Positions 14,751 to 20,996 of a stretch of 23,874 bases of DNA are shown here, piece after piece. Position 1 is the first letter of the stretch. The number at the start of each line of letters is the position of its first letter. The translations under genes were made by a program, and so were the position numbers. The notes beneath the pieces are model-generated. The model did no database searches. It saw only the letters and a program-made list of their open reading frames with translations, and was not told the origin of the DNA. The stretch comes from CAIZGX01 sp044239865. Lineage in GTDB: Bacteria; Bacteroidota; Bacteroidia; Flavobacteriales_D; Sanyastnellaceae. The stretch is taken from contig JBIIAO010000008.1 in the NCBI GenBank assembly GCA_044239865.1, forward strand, positions 1 to 23,874. The letters run 5' to 3'.

Positions 14751-15523
14751 TTTAAAGGAAGTTGAAGTTTAGTGCATGCGTACTGATCTAAGATACGATA
14801 AAATTCTATAGTCCCTTCCAATTGAAGGGTTCTATTTAAAATAGAAGAGCAACCCCGACCTTCATTGATTCTGGCTGTTTCTAAGAATTCTTTTTGGCTG
14901 AATGGTGCACCGTCGTGTGTAAAGACCACTTGAAATTTTTCTTCATCGTTGTTTAGCTCGCACTCAATGAATGTGGGTTTTCCATGCCGAATAATATTAT
15001 TCAAGATTTCGTTGGTAATTCTATAGATAGCCAATTGTTTGGATTTATCGAAATTCAAATCATAGATCAATCGATTGAAAAAGTTAATTCGAATATTAAA
15101 TCCTAAGTCGGCAAGGTTTTGTTCGATGGCATTGATTAGACCTAATTCAGCTAATTGTTTGGGGAAGATTTGTGACGAATAATTCCTAACATCAGCAATT
15201 AATAAATCTAACTTCTTGTATATATTTTCCCTATCCGGAGCTGAGAGCATAATGGAAGAACTACTATCGACTTCCTTTTGTAAATGACGATACAGCATAC
15301 CTAATTGTGGTCCGAAATCGTCGTGAAGATTGTCTGCTAGTGCTTCTCGTTCGGATTCCTGTGTTTGAATTATGGTTTCTCGAATCATTTGCTTGTGTAG
15401 CTCCTGCTCCTTTATCGATTTCGCTACTTTTCTTACCAACAAAAAAGTAAGCACCACAACAAATAGGGTAAAAACACCAAGGGCAATGATAGAATATGTA
15501 ACTACAATGCTTGTACTGCTCAA
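14747..15523 (-). CDS. Sensor histidine kinase (HisKA_3/NarX-like), single N-terminal TM
   Basis: 258 aa. One transmembrane helix (about residues 7-30), no extracytoplasmic sensor domain. Then the dimerisation/phospho-acceptor helix with ALADNLHDDFGPQLG (His67), and a HATPase_c domain with N box ITNEILNNIIRHG, G1 HDGAPFS and G2-like GRGCSSILNR. Autophosphorylates and passes phosphate to the response regulator encoded downstream. Gene starts 8 bp after the 7-TM protein gene. The lack of its own sensory region suggests that the neighbouring membrane protein supplies input. Confidence 0.92.
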   Translation of the reverse strand: MSSTSIVVTYSIIALGVFTLFVVVLTFLLVRKVAKSIKEQELHKQMIRETIIQTQESEREALADNLHDDFGPQLGMLYRHLQKEVDSSSSIMLSAPDRENIYKKLDLLIADVRNYSSQIFPKQLAELGLINAIEQNLADLGFNIRINFFNRLIYDLNFDKSKQLAIYRITNEILNNIIRHGKPTFIECELNNDEEKFQVVFTHDGAPFSQKEFLETARINEGRGCSSILNRTLQLEGTIEFYRILDQYACTKLQLPLK

Positions 15524-15530
15524 TTAATTA

Positions 15531-16205
15531 TCAAATTACTAAACTATTCGAAACTCGTTCTTTTTTATGAATCCTATTATCCAATATGAAATACAATGAG
15601 AAAAGAACATTTCTTACTATGCTTCCCACGACAATAACATGATTGTATAAATCCGAAAGGTATTTCCTTTCTTCTGGTTCTAAGTTTAAATTACTCGTGC
15701 AAACTGGAATTAAGCAAGCCGATTCAAATACAAATAGACCAATAATAGCAATCAAACGATATTTGGATTCATTAAAAAAAGAACTTGTTCCTGTTAGTAT
15801 TCTAATTGTACAATAAAAGCAAAAAACTAAAACTAAGCAAGACAGAACAAATGAAAGTTCTGTTGATAAATTGTATAAGCCATTGTCAATATTAAAAATA
15901 AAGTGCCAACACCAATAAATTATGATTATTGAAGCCCCAATAAAGAGAACTCTCCCATTTGGCTTAGAAGCGATTATCAAGAACAATAATTCTAAAAATA
16001 TCGCGAAGTAATCATATATATTTATTAGAAAAAGATTGTTTAAATTATTGACATAAAAAAACAAGTTAAAGGAATCTACAATAACTGACAATAAAAGGAA
16101 TAGTAAAAGCACTAAGCCCAAAAATGAGATTTTTTTATACCTTATTGCGAAAATTCCGATCGGTATTATTCCCGTAATTATGGCAAAAAAAATCTCCGTA
16201 ACCAT
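15531..16205 (-). CDS. Seven-TM-type integral membrane protein
   Basis: 224 aa, very hydrophobic, with about seven membrane spans (for example EIFFAIITGIIPIGIFAI, GLVLLLFLLLSVIVDSFNLF, YDYFAIFLELLFLIIAS, VLFIGASIIIIYWCWHFIF, LSFVLSCLVLVFCFYCTIRI, RLIAIIGLFVFESACLIPVC and IVRNVLFSLYFILD) and a short basic C-terminus. No enzymatic motif recognised. It sits between a small Cys-tailed protein gene (7-bp gap) and a histidine kinase gene (8-bp gap), on the same strand. By position it is the likely membrane sensor of a split two-component system; that role is an inference. Confidence 0.75.
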   Translation of the reverse strand: MVTEIFFAIITGIIPIGIFAIRYKKISFLGLVLLLFLLLSVIVDSFNLFFYVNNLNNLFLINIYDYFAIFLELLFLIIASKPNGRVLFIGASIIIIYWCWHFIFNIDNGLYNLSTELSFVLSCLVLVFCFYCTIRILTGTSSFFNESKYRLIAIIGLFVFESACLIPVCTSNLNLEPEERKYLSDLYNHVIVVGSIVRNVLFSLYFILDNRIHKKERVSNSLVI

Positions 16206-16212
16206 TAAAACA

Positions 16213-16527
16213 TTATGAGTTTAAAGAATTTTTCGTAGGACAAGTAGTAGGACAAGGAGCTAATCTATCCACAATTACCCCCGCCGTCATATCATCTCCG
16301 TTTGCATCTACTCCAACCAAAACGAGTTGTTTATTCTCATCTTTGTCTAAGGCGAAATACATGCGAATTCCCATGCAGCCGGTTTGTCCGAGAATGGAGT
16401 TAAGTAAGTTCTTTCCTACTGCCAGTGCAATGGTATCTCCGGTAGAGATAGTAGCGCGGTAATCTGCTGTCATTTTTGATCCTTCTGCAAGTGTAATCAC
16501 TGCACCTTCGTTTCCTGTGAATGTCAT
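16213..16527 (-). CDS. Small protein of unknown function with Cys-rich tail (CPTTCP)
   Basis: 104 aa beginning MTFTGNEGAVITLAEG; contains YRATISTGDTIALAVGK, GQTGCMGIRMYFALDKDENK, LVLVGVDANGDDMTAG, and ends VDRLAPCPTTCPTKNSLNS. No signal peptide or TM segment is evident. The three Cys (one in GCMGIR, two in the C-x-x-x-C tail) and the overall pattern resemble a family of small Bacteroidota proteins of unknown function. It is the first gene of a four-gene unit with the 7-TM protein, kinase and regulator, spaced 7, 8 and -4 nt. A role as ligand, output or feedback component of that signalling unit is possible but not shown. Confidence 0.75.
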   Translation of the reverse strand: MTFTGNEGAVITLAEGSKMTADYRATISTGDTIALAVGKNLLNSILGQTGCMGIRMYFALDKDENKQLVLVGVDANGDDMTAGVIVDRLAPCPTTCPTKNSLNS

Positions 16528-16687
16528 ATTATTAAATTTTATTGATTTCAGCTAAAATAGGAAAGTTCCAAACCGAACTGGTCCTACTCTTGTTGAAAAG
16601 GCAATTGAAATAGAATGAAAGGTTAGCAGGTATTTCAAAATCAGGATACAAGGGTTATTGATTTAGTGTTATTCATTGAAAGAGAAT

Positions 16688-16755
16688 ACGCCAAAAGACG
16701 TATGACAATTATGCCGTTTTGGCTTGAACAATTGATAATTCAAAACGATTGGCGT
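16688..16755. repeat. Nested inverted repeat downstream of the TIR gene
   Basis: Outer arms ACGCCAA (16688-16694) / TTGGCGT (16749-16755) and inner arms CGTTTTG (16715-16721) / CAAAACG (16741-16747) nest inside a 289-bp gene-free stretch (16528-16816). It could be a decayed cassette recombination site, a terminator-like RNA or a small repeat. Nothing else was recognised in the stretch. Confidence 0.45.
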
Positions 16756-16816
16756 TATAGTATGTGGGGAAGCTTACCCTTTCATTTGTAGATTTTCAGA
16801 ACAGCAGCAGATTTTT

Positions 16817-17395
16817 TTATAATTTTAAGCACGGAAAATAACTTTTTCCAGGACATTTCTTTGTCGCAACCATAAAGTCAGGGTCCTTTAAGATTTTTTC
16901 TATCAGTGCTTTATTCATAGGAATATGAATTGTCGGTACATTGTCCATTGAATCTCTGAATATTGGTAGCTTATCCCAAAGACTCTTGATTTGTTGTTTT
17001 ATTGCTTTAGAATCGCAATTAATTATGTCGCTCTTTTCAGAAAATTCGGGATAAATAACTATTACAGGTAAGCCCTTAGTATTTATTCCATAATCTATTT
17101 CTTCTCGTAATGCTGTCGAATTTGCCGTTGTTGAACTTAAGAACAAAATAATATTTTTTGACTTACTTAAACGGTCACGCAGTCTCGGTTTTAAAGTTGT
17201 TTCCCAATCGCTACCATCACGGACATTATAATTTTTGTCGTGTGAATCAACAAAAGGGAAAGAGGAGTCACTCCCTTTCCATATTCTGAGAGTTCTGTAA
17301 TAAACGAAATCTTTCGCAATATTAGCTCCCAAATTTGTTTTGCAGAAAAGCGTTTTTACATAAAACGCACAATAGTTACCTGTCCTGTTTGCCAT
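16817..17395 (-). CDS. thsB: TIR-like (ThsB-type) protein of a Thoeris defence system
   Basis: 192 aa. The first ~120 residues follow the TIR-like/ThsB (MTH538) pattern: N-terminal beta strand (YCAFYV), a YYRTLRIWKGSD segment, FPFVDSHDKNYN, DGSDWETTLKPRLRDRLSKS, then the strand NIILFLSSTTANS, ALREEIDYGINTKGLPVIVIYPEF. In Thoeris, the TIR protein detects phage infection and uses NAD+ to make a cyclic or conjugated ADP-ribose signal. The upstream, 12-bp-separated gene encodes a two-TM macro-domain protein, the effector type of type II Thoeris, in which the signal is reported to be a His-ADPR. Catalytic residues were not assigned individually. Confidence 0.8.
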   Translation of the reverse strand: MANRTGNYCAFYVKTLFCKTNLGANIAKDFVYYRTLRIWKGSDSSFPFVDSHDKNYNVRDGSDWETTLKPRLRDRLSKSKNIILFLSSTTANSTALREEIDYGINTKGLPVIVIYPEFSEKSDIINCDSKAIKQQIKSLWDKLPIFRDSMDNVPTIHIPMNKALIEKILKDPDFMVATKKCPGKSYFPCLKL

Positions 17396-17407
17396 AATTT
17401 CTGTATT

Positions 17408-18238
17408 TTATTCCCAATTATTTTTAATTATTTCCAAGTCAATTTTGTCAAAAACATCTTCTGTTAATACTATTCTTATTGTTGAACTTAAATCTTTTTC
17501 CTTTACTGATTTTAAAAGGGAAATTAAGATCAACTGCAAAAGTTGGCTAGCGGGTAACCCAATTCTTGACAAACCGTTTCCGATAAGTGGAAGGTTAACA
17601 TCATTACCATTTCCTTCAATTCGCACTTTATCCCAAAGTCCTTCAAGTGCTTTAAGCATTAAAGCAGGTGTGCTGTATGCGTTACATTCATTGTCTGTAA
17701 TTGATAACGCAAAAATGAAATACCTTGATCGGTCGTGATCGATAATGATTGTCGAGCCAATATCATATTTTATTGTTTTTCCATCAACACGTTGCACTAC
17801 GGCAATTTCCTTTCCTAAAAGCTGTGAATGAACAGCATCATCAAAAATGGCCGAATGCCCACCAAGAACTTTACTAATGAATGCACCTTGTAAACTTTTT
17901 GGAGAAACGGGTTTTCCGATTTTACTGTCAAAAAATTCGCTTACTGAAATTACCTTGTGTCCTATCGAATTAAAGAGGTCGCCAAAAACAATTTCAATTT
18001 TTGTATTTGTGTTAGTTAAACAAAATCTTACTTTTCTCTTGGGGTAAACAACTACAACTGCAATAATGAAGCTGACAATTATGTAGGCAGTCAAATAGCA
18101 ACAACCATTATTTTTTGTATCAAAGTCAAGCAATGCATAAATAGGCTCTAAAACTGTCCATAGTGTTGTAAATCCAAAGAATATGGCTAACAAAAATCTT
18201 GTCGTATGTCGCTTAATCCCTAGTAGTATATTTTTCAT
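17408..18238 (-). CDS. thsA: Two-TM macro-domain effector (type II Thoeris ThsA-like)
   Basis: 276 aa: two transmembrane helices (about residues 15-37 and 46-65), then a soluble domain with macro-like features. These are FGDLFNSIGHKVISVSEFFDSKIGKPVSPKSLQGAF (start of an ADP-ribose-binding fold, quoted here only as FNSIGHKVISVSEFFDSKIG), a long central strand region DIGSTIIIDHDRSRYFIFALS, a segment ending VNLPLIGNGLSRIGLPASQL, and a final strand TIRIVLTEDVF. Macro domains bind ADP-ribose derivatives. In type II Thoeris this TM-macro protein senses the TIR-made signal and compromises the membrane. Operonic with the TIR gene (12-bp gap). The attC-like palindrome at 18274-18399 lies just upstream. 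Confidence 0.78.
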   Translation of the reverse strand: MKNILLGIKRHTTRFLLAIFFGFTTLWTVLEPIYALLDFDTKNNGCCYLTAYIIVSFIIAVVVVYPKRKVRFCLTNTNTKIEIVFGDLFNSIGHKVISVSEFFDSKIGKPVSPKSLQGAFISKVLGGHSAIFDDAVHSQLLGKEIAVVQRVDGKTIKYDIGSTIIIDHDRSRYFIFALSITDNECNAYSTPALMLKALEGLWDKVRIEGNGNDVNLPLIGNGLSRIGLPASQLLQLILISLLKSVKEKDLSSTIRIVLTEDVFDKIDLEIIKNNWE

Positions 18239-18273
18239 TTATTCTGATTGTTGAATGTCACTAAATTTGCTGA

Positions 18274-18399
18274 TAACGTTCCGCAGCTACCCGAAGGGCG
18301 GGACTTTTACCACAAAACTTGATTTGAAAAACTAATGTTTGATTAACCACAAAACTGTCTTTGGAACACGAAACTCCGCCTTTTGGGTAGGTGCTGTTA
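18274..18399 (-). repeat. attC-like 126-bp imperfect palindrome (candidate integron cassette site)
   Basis: On the + strand the left arm runs TAACGTTCCGCAGC-TACCCGAAGGGCGG (18274 to ~18302). The right arm is its imperfect inverse, CCGCC-TTTTGGGTAGGTGCTGTTA (to 18399), with CAGC-CTACCC / GGGTAG-GCTG pairing and a bulge. The loop holds a direct repeat ACCACAAAACT (18309-18319 and 18346-18356). Length, an AAC...GTT boundary pair in minus orientation, and unpaired bulges are features of integron attC sites (57-141 bp). No integrase gene is present in the window. Confidence 0.6.
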
Positions 18400-19722
18400 G
18401 TGGTAGTTCTTTCTTCATTTCAAAATATTGATGGTCTTGCAGCAACATAAGTTTGAAATAGTGAATCTTTAAACCTGTAATATCGTTCTCTAATTTTAAT
18501 TAGTTCGGCACCATAATCTTCAATTACTAATTGTCCTACATATTGACTCGCATTTTCAACTCCTTGCTCTTCAGAAATCCTATACGCATCTGATGTTAGT
18601 ATTTCACCGTCAGCTTTAGCTGAAACTGCAAATGCTTTAAGAACGATTTCTCTTTGTTTAGATGAAGCAACAGACTTTTTATATCTGCCTTCGAGCACAG
18701 GGTCAGCTTCTTTTTCGGCAATTCCTCTTAAAATACTGTCAATATAACTTTCATCTATGGAATATTTTGGTTCTAAAAATGCAGTTTTAAACGTTTGTTT
18801 CCCCAAAAGGTGAACAATATATGGATGTCCTTTTGAAAGTGTTACTATTTTTTTTACTGCTGAATCATCAAAAACAATATGCTTTTCAATTGCGTCTTCT
18901 GCTGTTTTTATAATTGAAGTCAACTCTTGTTCATTCATGGATGGTAAGTTTATTACGCTACCTGCAAAAAGTCTATCGGTACTTTGGTGTTCTTTCATTA
19001 AGTTTTGAATGTCTTGAGCTACCCCAACAATGCAAAATTTTAATCCAGGTGTGTTTGTCGCCAATGACTTTAAGTAAGATGCAAACCCTGTAGTGTCTTT
19101 AATTTGGTCAAACTCATCTACAACGATAAGTATCCCATTTTTAGCTATTTTAATTTTTAATAAATCTGTTATTACGTTTTGAAAAATAGTCTCTATGCTA
19201 TGTGATTGTATTGATGAATTTGCTGTTGTTTCAGTAGATAAATCCGCGCCTACTTTGGCTGTAATAACTTTTGGAATTCCTGCTTCTAAACCGCCATTTA
19301 GTTTTGCAATTTCTTTAGTTGCAGAAGGGATTTCGTAAATCCATTCTAGAAGGCAATTTCTTGTTGTAAGTAATCTATTTAATAGGTCATTAGTATTTGT
19401 TATTGAATTTCCACAAGCGAAGTAAATTGTGAGAAAATCAAGTTTTGTGTCGTGATAGATTTCTAACTTTTCTAATAAGCTGTTATCGCCTTGTCCAATA
19501 TTAATAATTTGTCTTGCTAAGGATGATTTGCCAATTCCTCTATTGCCAACGATAGCGATATTTGTCCCTTCTGATAAAAGCGCATGAAAAGCTTCATTAA
19601 CATATTCCTTTCTTCCAGCAAATTTCTCGGTATCTGTTATTTCTTTCGCTGGTAGGAAGGCATTGTTTATTTGTGTTAAAGTTATTTGTGTCATTTGTTG
19701 TTGTTTTTAGAATTACCACTAA
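18278..19722 (-). mobile_element. Candidate gene cassette carrying the P-loop ATPase
   Basis: On the minus strand the segment begins G|TTAGTGGTAATTC (19723 to 19710). The candidate attC then starts with GAACTACCACTAAC (18409 to 18396), the reverse complement of the cassette's first bases at 13 of 14 positions. In integron cassettes the start of the inserted cassette is donated by its own attC 3' core, so exactly this complementarity between cassette start and attC 5' core is expected. The segment ends at AACG|TT (18278). One gene fills it in the same direction, as in ordinary cassettes, though 1.4 kb is long. Confidence 0.45.
18420..19694 (-). CDS. P-loop (AAA+/Orc1-like) ATPase with C-terminal winged helix
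   Basis: 424 aa. An N-terminal FAGRKEYVNEAFHAL segment like the start of Orc/STAND ATPase domains, Walker A GNRGIGKSS (50-58), Walker B NGILIVVDEFDQI (~195-207), then PGLKFCIVGVAQDI (sensor strand), STDRLFAGSVINLP, and HPYIVHLLGKQTF. The C-terminal third looks like a winged helix (AKADGEILTSDAYRISEEQG, ELIKIRERYYRFKDSLFQTY). No fused effector or repeat sensor domain is seen, so it is not a complete STAND defence NTPase. A DNA- or protein-directed ATPase role is likely but the target is unknown. The gene fills the candidate cassette bounded by GTTAGTGG motifs. Its leader is A-rich with no Shine-Dalgarno, as usual in the phylum. Confidence 0.8.
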   Translation of the reverse strand: MTQITLTQINNAFLPAKEITDTEKFAGRKEYVNEAFHALLSEGTNIAIVGNRGIGKSSLARQIINIGQGDNSLLEKLEIYHDTKLDFLTIYFACGNSITNTNDLLNRLLTTRNCLLEWIYEIPSATKEIAKLNGGLEAGIPKVITAKVGADLSTETTANSSIQSHSIETIFQNVITDLLKIKIAKNGILIVVDEFDQIKDTTGFASYLKSLATNTPGLKFCIVGVAQDIQNLMKEHQSTDRLFAGSVINLPSMNEQELTSIIKTAEDAIEKHIVFDDSAVKKIVTLSKGHPYIVHLLGKQTFKTAFLEPKYSIDESYIDSILRGIAEKEADPVLEGRYKKSVASSKQREIVLKAFAVSAKADGEILTSDAYRISEEQGVENASQYVGQLVIEDYGAELIKIRERYYRFKDSLFQTYVAARPSIF

Positions 19723-19723
19723 C

Positions 19724-20189
19724 TCAGATATATGCAATAATTCTATTCGCTTATTAAGTTATATCTAGGTCGATAAGTACAATATCATGTCATTATGTTA
19801 GTCCTTCAAAACAGGATAATATCCTGATTGATCAATGACTAACAAAACCCTCAATCATCTTCTGAATAATGACTCATCACATTACCCAATCATTAAGCTA
19901 AACGCGAAAGAATATTGTAATTTCACCTCTATACTCGCATACAAATTTGAAACGAAACACCTTTCTTGTCAATACGCCAAATGACTTATTTCTTTTTTAG
20001 GAAAAAGCCTTGGACAATTTTGCTAGATCATAAACAAAAATCAGAGCCACCTTGAATATGCGCGTTTACCATCCTTAGAATTATGAATGCAAGAAAGAAG
20101 AGATAGCGAAATATTTGCTCTGATCGAAAGCCTCGATAATTGTATATAAAGCACAAGCGCTTTTCGATTAAAGAACTACGAATCAAAAT
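19724..20189. other. Gene-free AT-rich intergenic stretch with a nested palindrome
   Basis: No credible coding region on either strand. The only clear structure is at 19797-19843: GTTAGTC ... GACTAAC enclosing a perfect 15-bp palindrome CAGGATAATATCCTG (19812-19826), nearly concentric. A minus-strand TATATCTG (one mismatch to TAnnTTTG) about 30 nt upstream of the ATPase start could be that gene's -7 box. The remaining sequence shows nothing recognisable. Confidence 0.5.
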
Positions 20190-20276
20190 TGAAGAAATCT
20201 AGCTATAACAGAGCTTCGCAAGGCCAAAAACTGGTCTCAGGACGAACTGGCCAAAGAGATTGATTCTTCCCCGGTA

Positions 20277-20525
20277 ATGATTGGGAAGTACGAGCGGGGC
20301 GATAACTTGCCCTCTATTGAAGTGATTGTAAAACTGGCTAAAGCCTTTGATGTAAGCGTAGATTTTCTTTTAGGCGAAGGCTTGAACGCTGCCTATGATA
20401 AAGAGATGGTAAAAAGACTGGATGAACTGGAACACCTGCCTGATGATGAGAAGCAGCGTATTTTTCACTACATGGATTTAATCATACGGCATTACAAAAC
20501 AAAAAAAACGTACAGCAAAAAATGA
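20277..20525 (+). CDS. XRE-family HTH regulator, N-terminus disrupted
   Basis: The ATG-initiated frame gives 82 aa: MIGKYERGDNLPSIEVIVKL, AKAFDVSVDFLLGE, then a helical tail KRLDELEHLPDDEKQRIFHY. This is a Cro/C1-type HTH missing its first helices. The missing part is encoded directly upstream in the same frame: from 20196 it reads NLAITELRKAKNWSQDELAK and so on up to the ATG, but there is no ATG, GTG or TTG there and a TGA stands at 20190. A one-base deletion near 20195 in an original EENLA... start would explain it, with a frame from a TTG at about 20139 feeding in. Either a pseudogene, or a gene using a rare start. Terminated by the hairpin at 20527-20551. Confidence 0.6.
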   Translation: MIGKYERGDNLPSIEVIVKLAKAFDVSVDFLLGEGLNAAYDKEMVKRLDELEHLPDDEKQRIFHYMDLIIRHYKTKKTYSKK

Positions 20526-20526
20526 T

Positions 20527-20551
20527 AAAAGCCCCGATTTACGGGGCTTTT
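20527..20551. terminator. Bidirectional rho-independent terminator
   Basis: AAAAGCCCCG (20527-20536) / CGGGGCTTTT (20542-20551) is a perfect 10-bp stem with an ATTTA loop and T-rich tracts on both sides. It separates the XRE gene (+) from the exported-protein/RHS unit (-). Confidence 0.9.
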
Positions 20552-20564
20552 GTTTTATTTGAAA

Positions 20565-20996
20565 TTACAGAAGCCTTCTCACCATGCCTTGTAACGTAAA
20601 TATTAATGGCTTATCAGCAACATATAATTGGAGATTGATTAACAAATAAACAGCTCCTTCCTTACTAAGGAAAATTGTTTTGATACATTTTTCTTTATCA
20701 AAAAATAATACGGAAAAAGTGCCGTACTTTAAATCAGAGGTGTCTGATAACCCTATAATTTCACTGTCTAAATATTGTATAACCTCTGAAAAAACAAGAG
20801 TATCCGATATTACTAATTTCCCCGTGTTAACTTTCTCATTAGATAATTTATAATCATACTTGTTCGAATATATTTCGATTACAGGAAACGGCTTATCAAT
20901 TTCTCCTATATGTTTGATTTCAATCTTACTCATAGTCTGACCATAAGACAACATCGACATAAATACGATTATATATGAAAGCACAGTTCGCTTCAT
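20565..20996 (-). CDS. Small exported protein downstream of RHS (possible immunity partner)
   Basis: 143 aa with an N-terminal signal peptide (MKRTVLSYIIVFMSMLSYGQ, cleavage likely after the Gly-Gln region; no lipobox Cys). The mature ~120 aa is rich in beta strands (KPFPVIEIYSNKYDYKL, DTLVFSEVIQYLDSEIIG, YGTFSVLFFDKEKC, GAVYLLINLQLYV) and matches no family recognised here. Its ATG overlaps the RHS stop by one base (TAATG), so translation is coupled and the two are encoded together. Small genes directly after polymorphic RHS toxins are often immunity genes; the signal peptide would put this one in the periplasm. That role is inference only. Confidence 0.7.
   Translation of the reverse strand: MKRTVLSYIIVFMSMLSYGQTMSKIEIKHIGEIDKPFPVIEIYSNKYDYKLSNEKVNTGKLVISDTLVFSEVIQYLDSEIIGLSDTSDLKYGTFSVLFFDKEKCIKTIFLSKEGAVYLLINLQLYVADKPLIFTLQGMVRRLL

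Noticed and set aside
18420..19694. Calling the ATPase a complete STAND/Avs-type defence protein
   Set aside because: It lacks both an N-terminal effector domain and a C-terminal repeat sensor; only the ATPase and winged-helix regions are visible.
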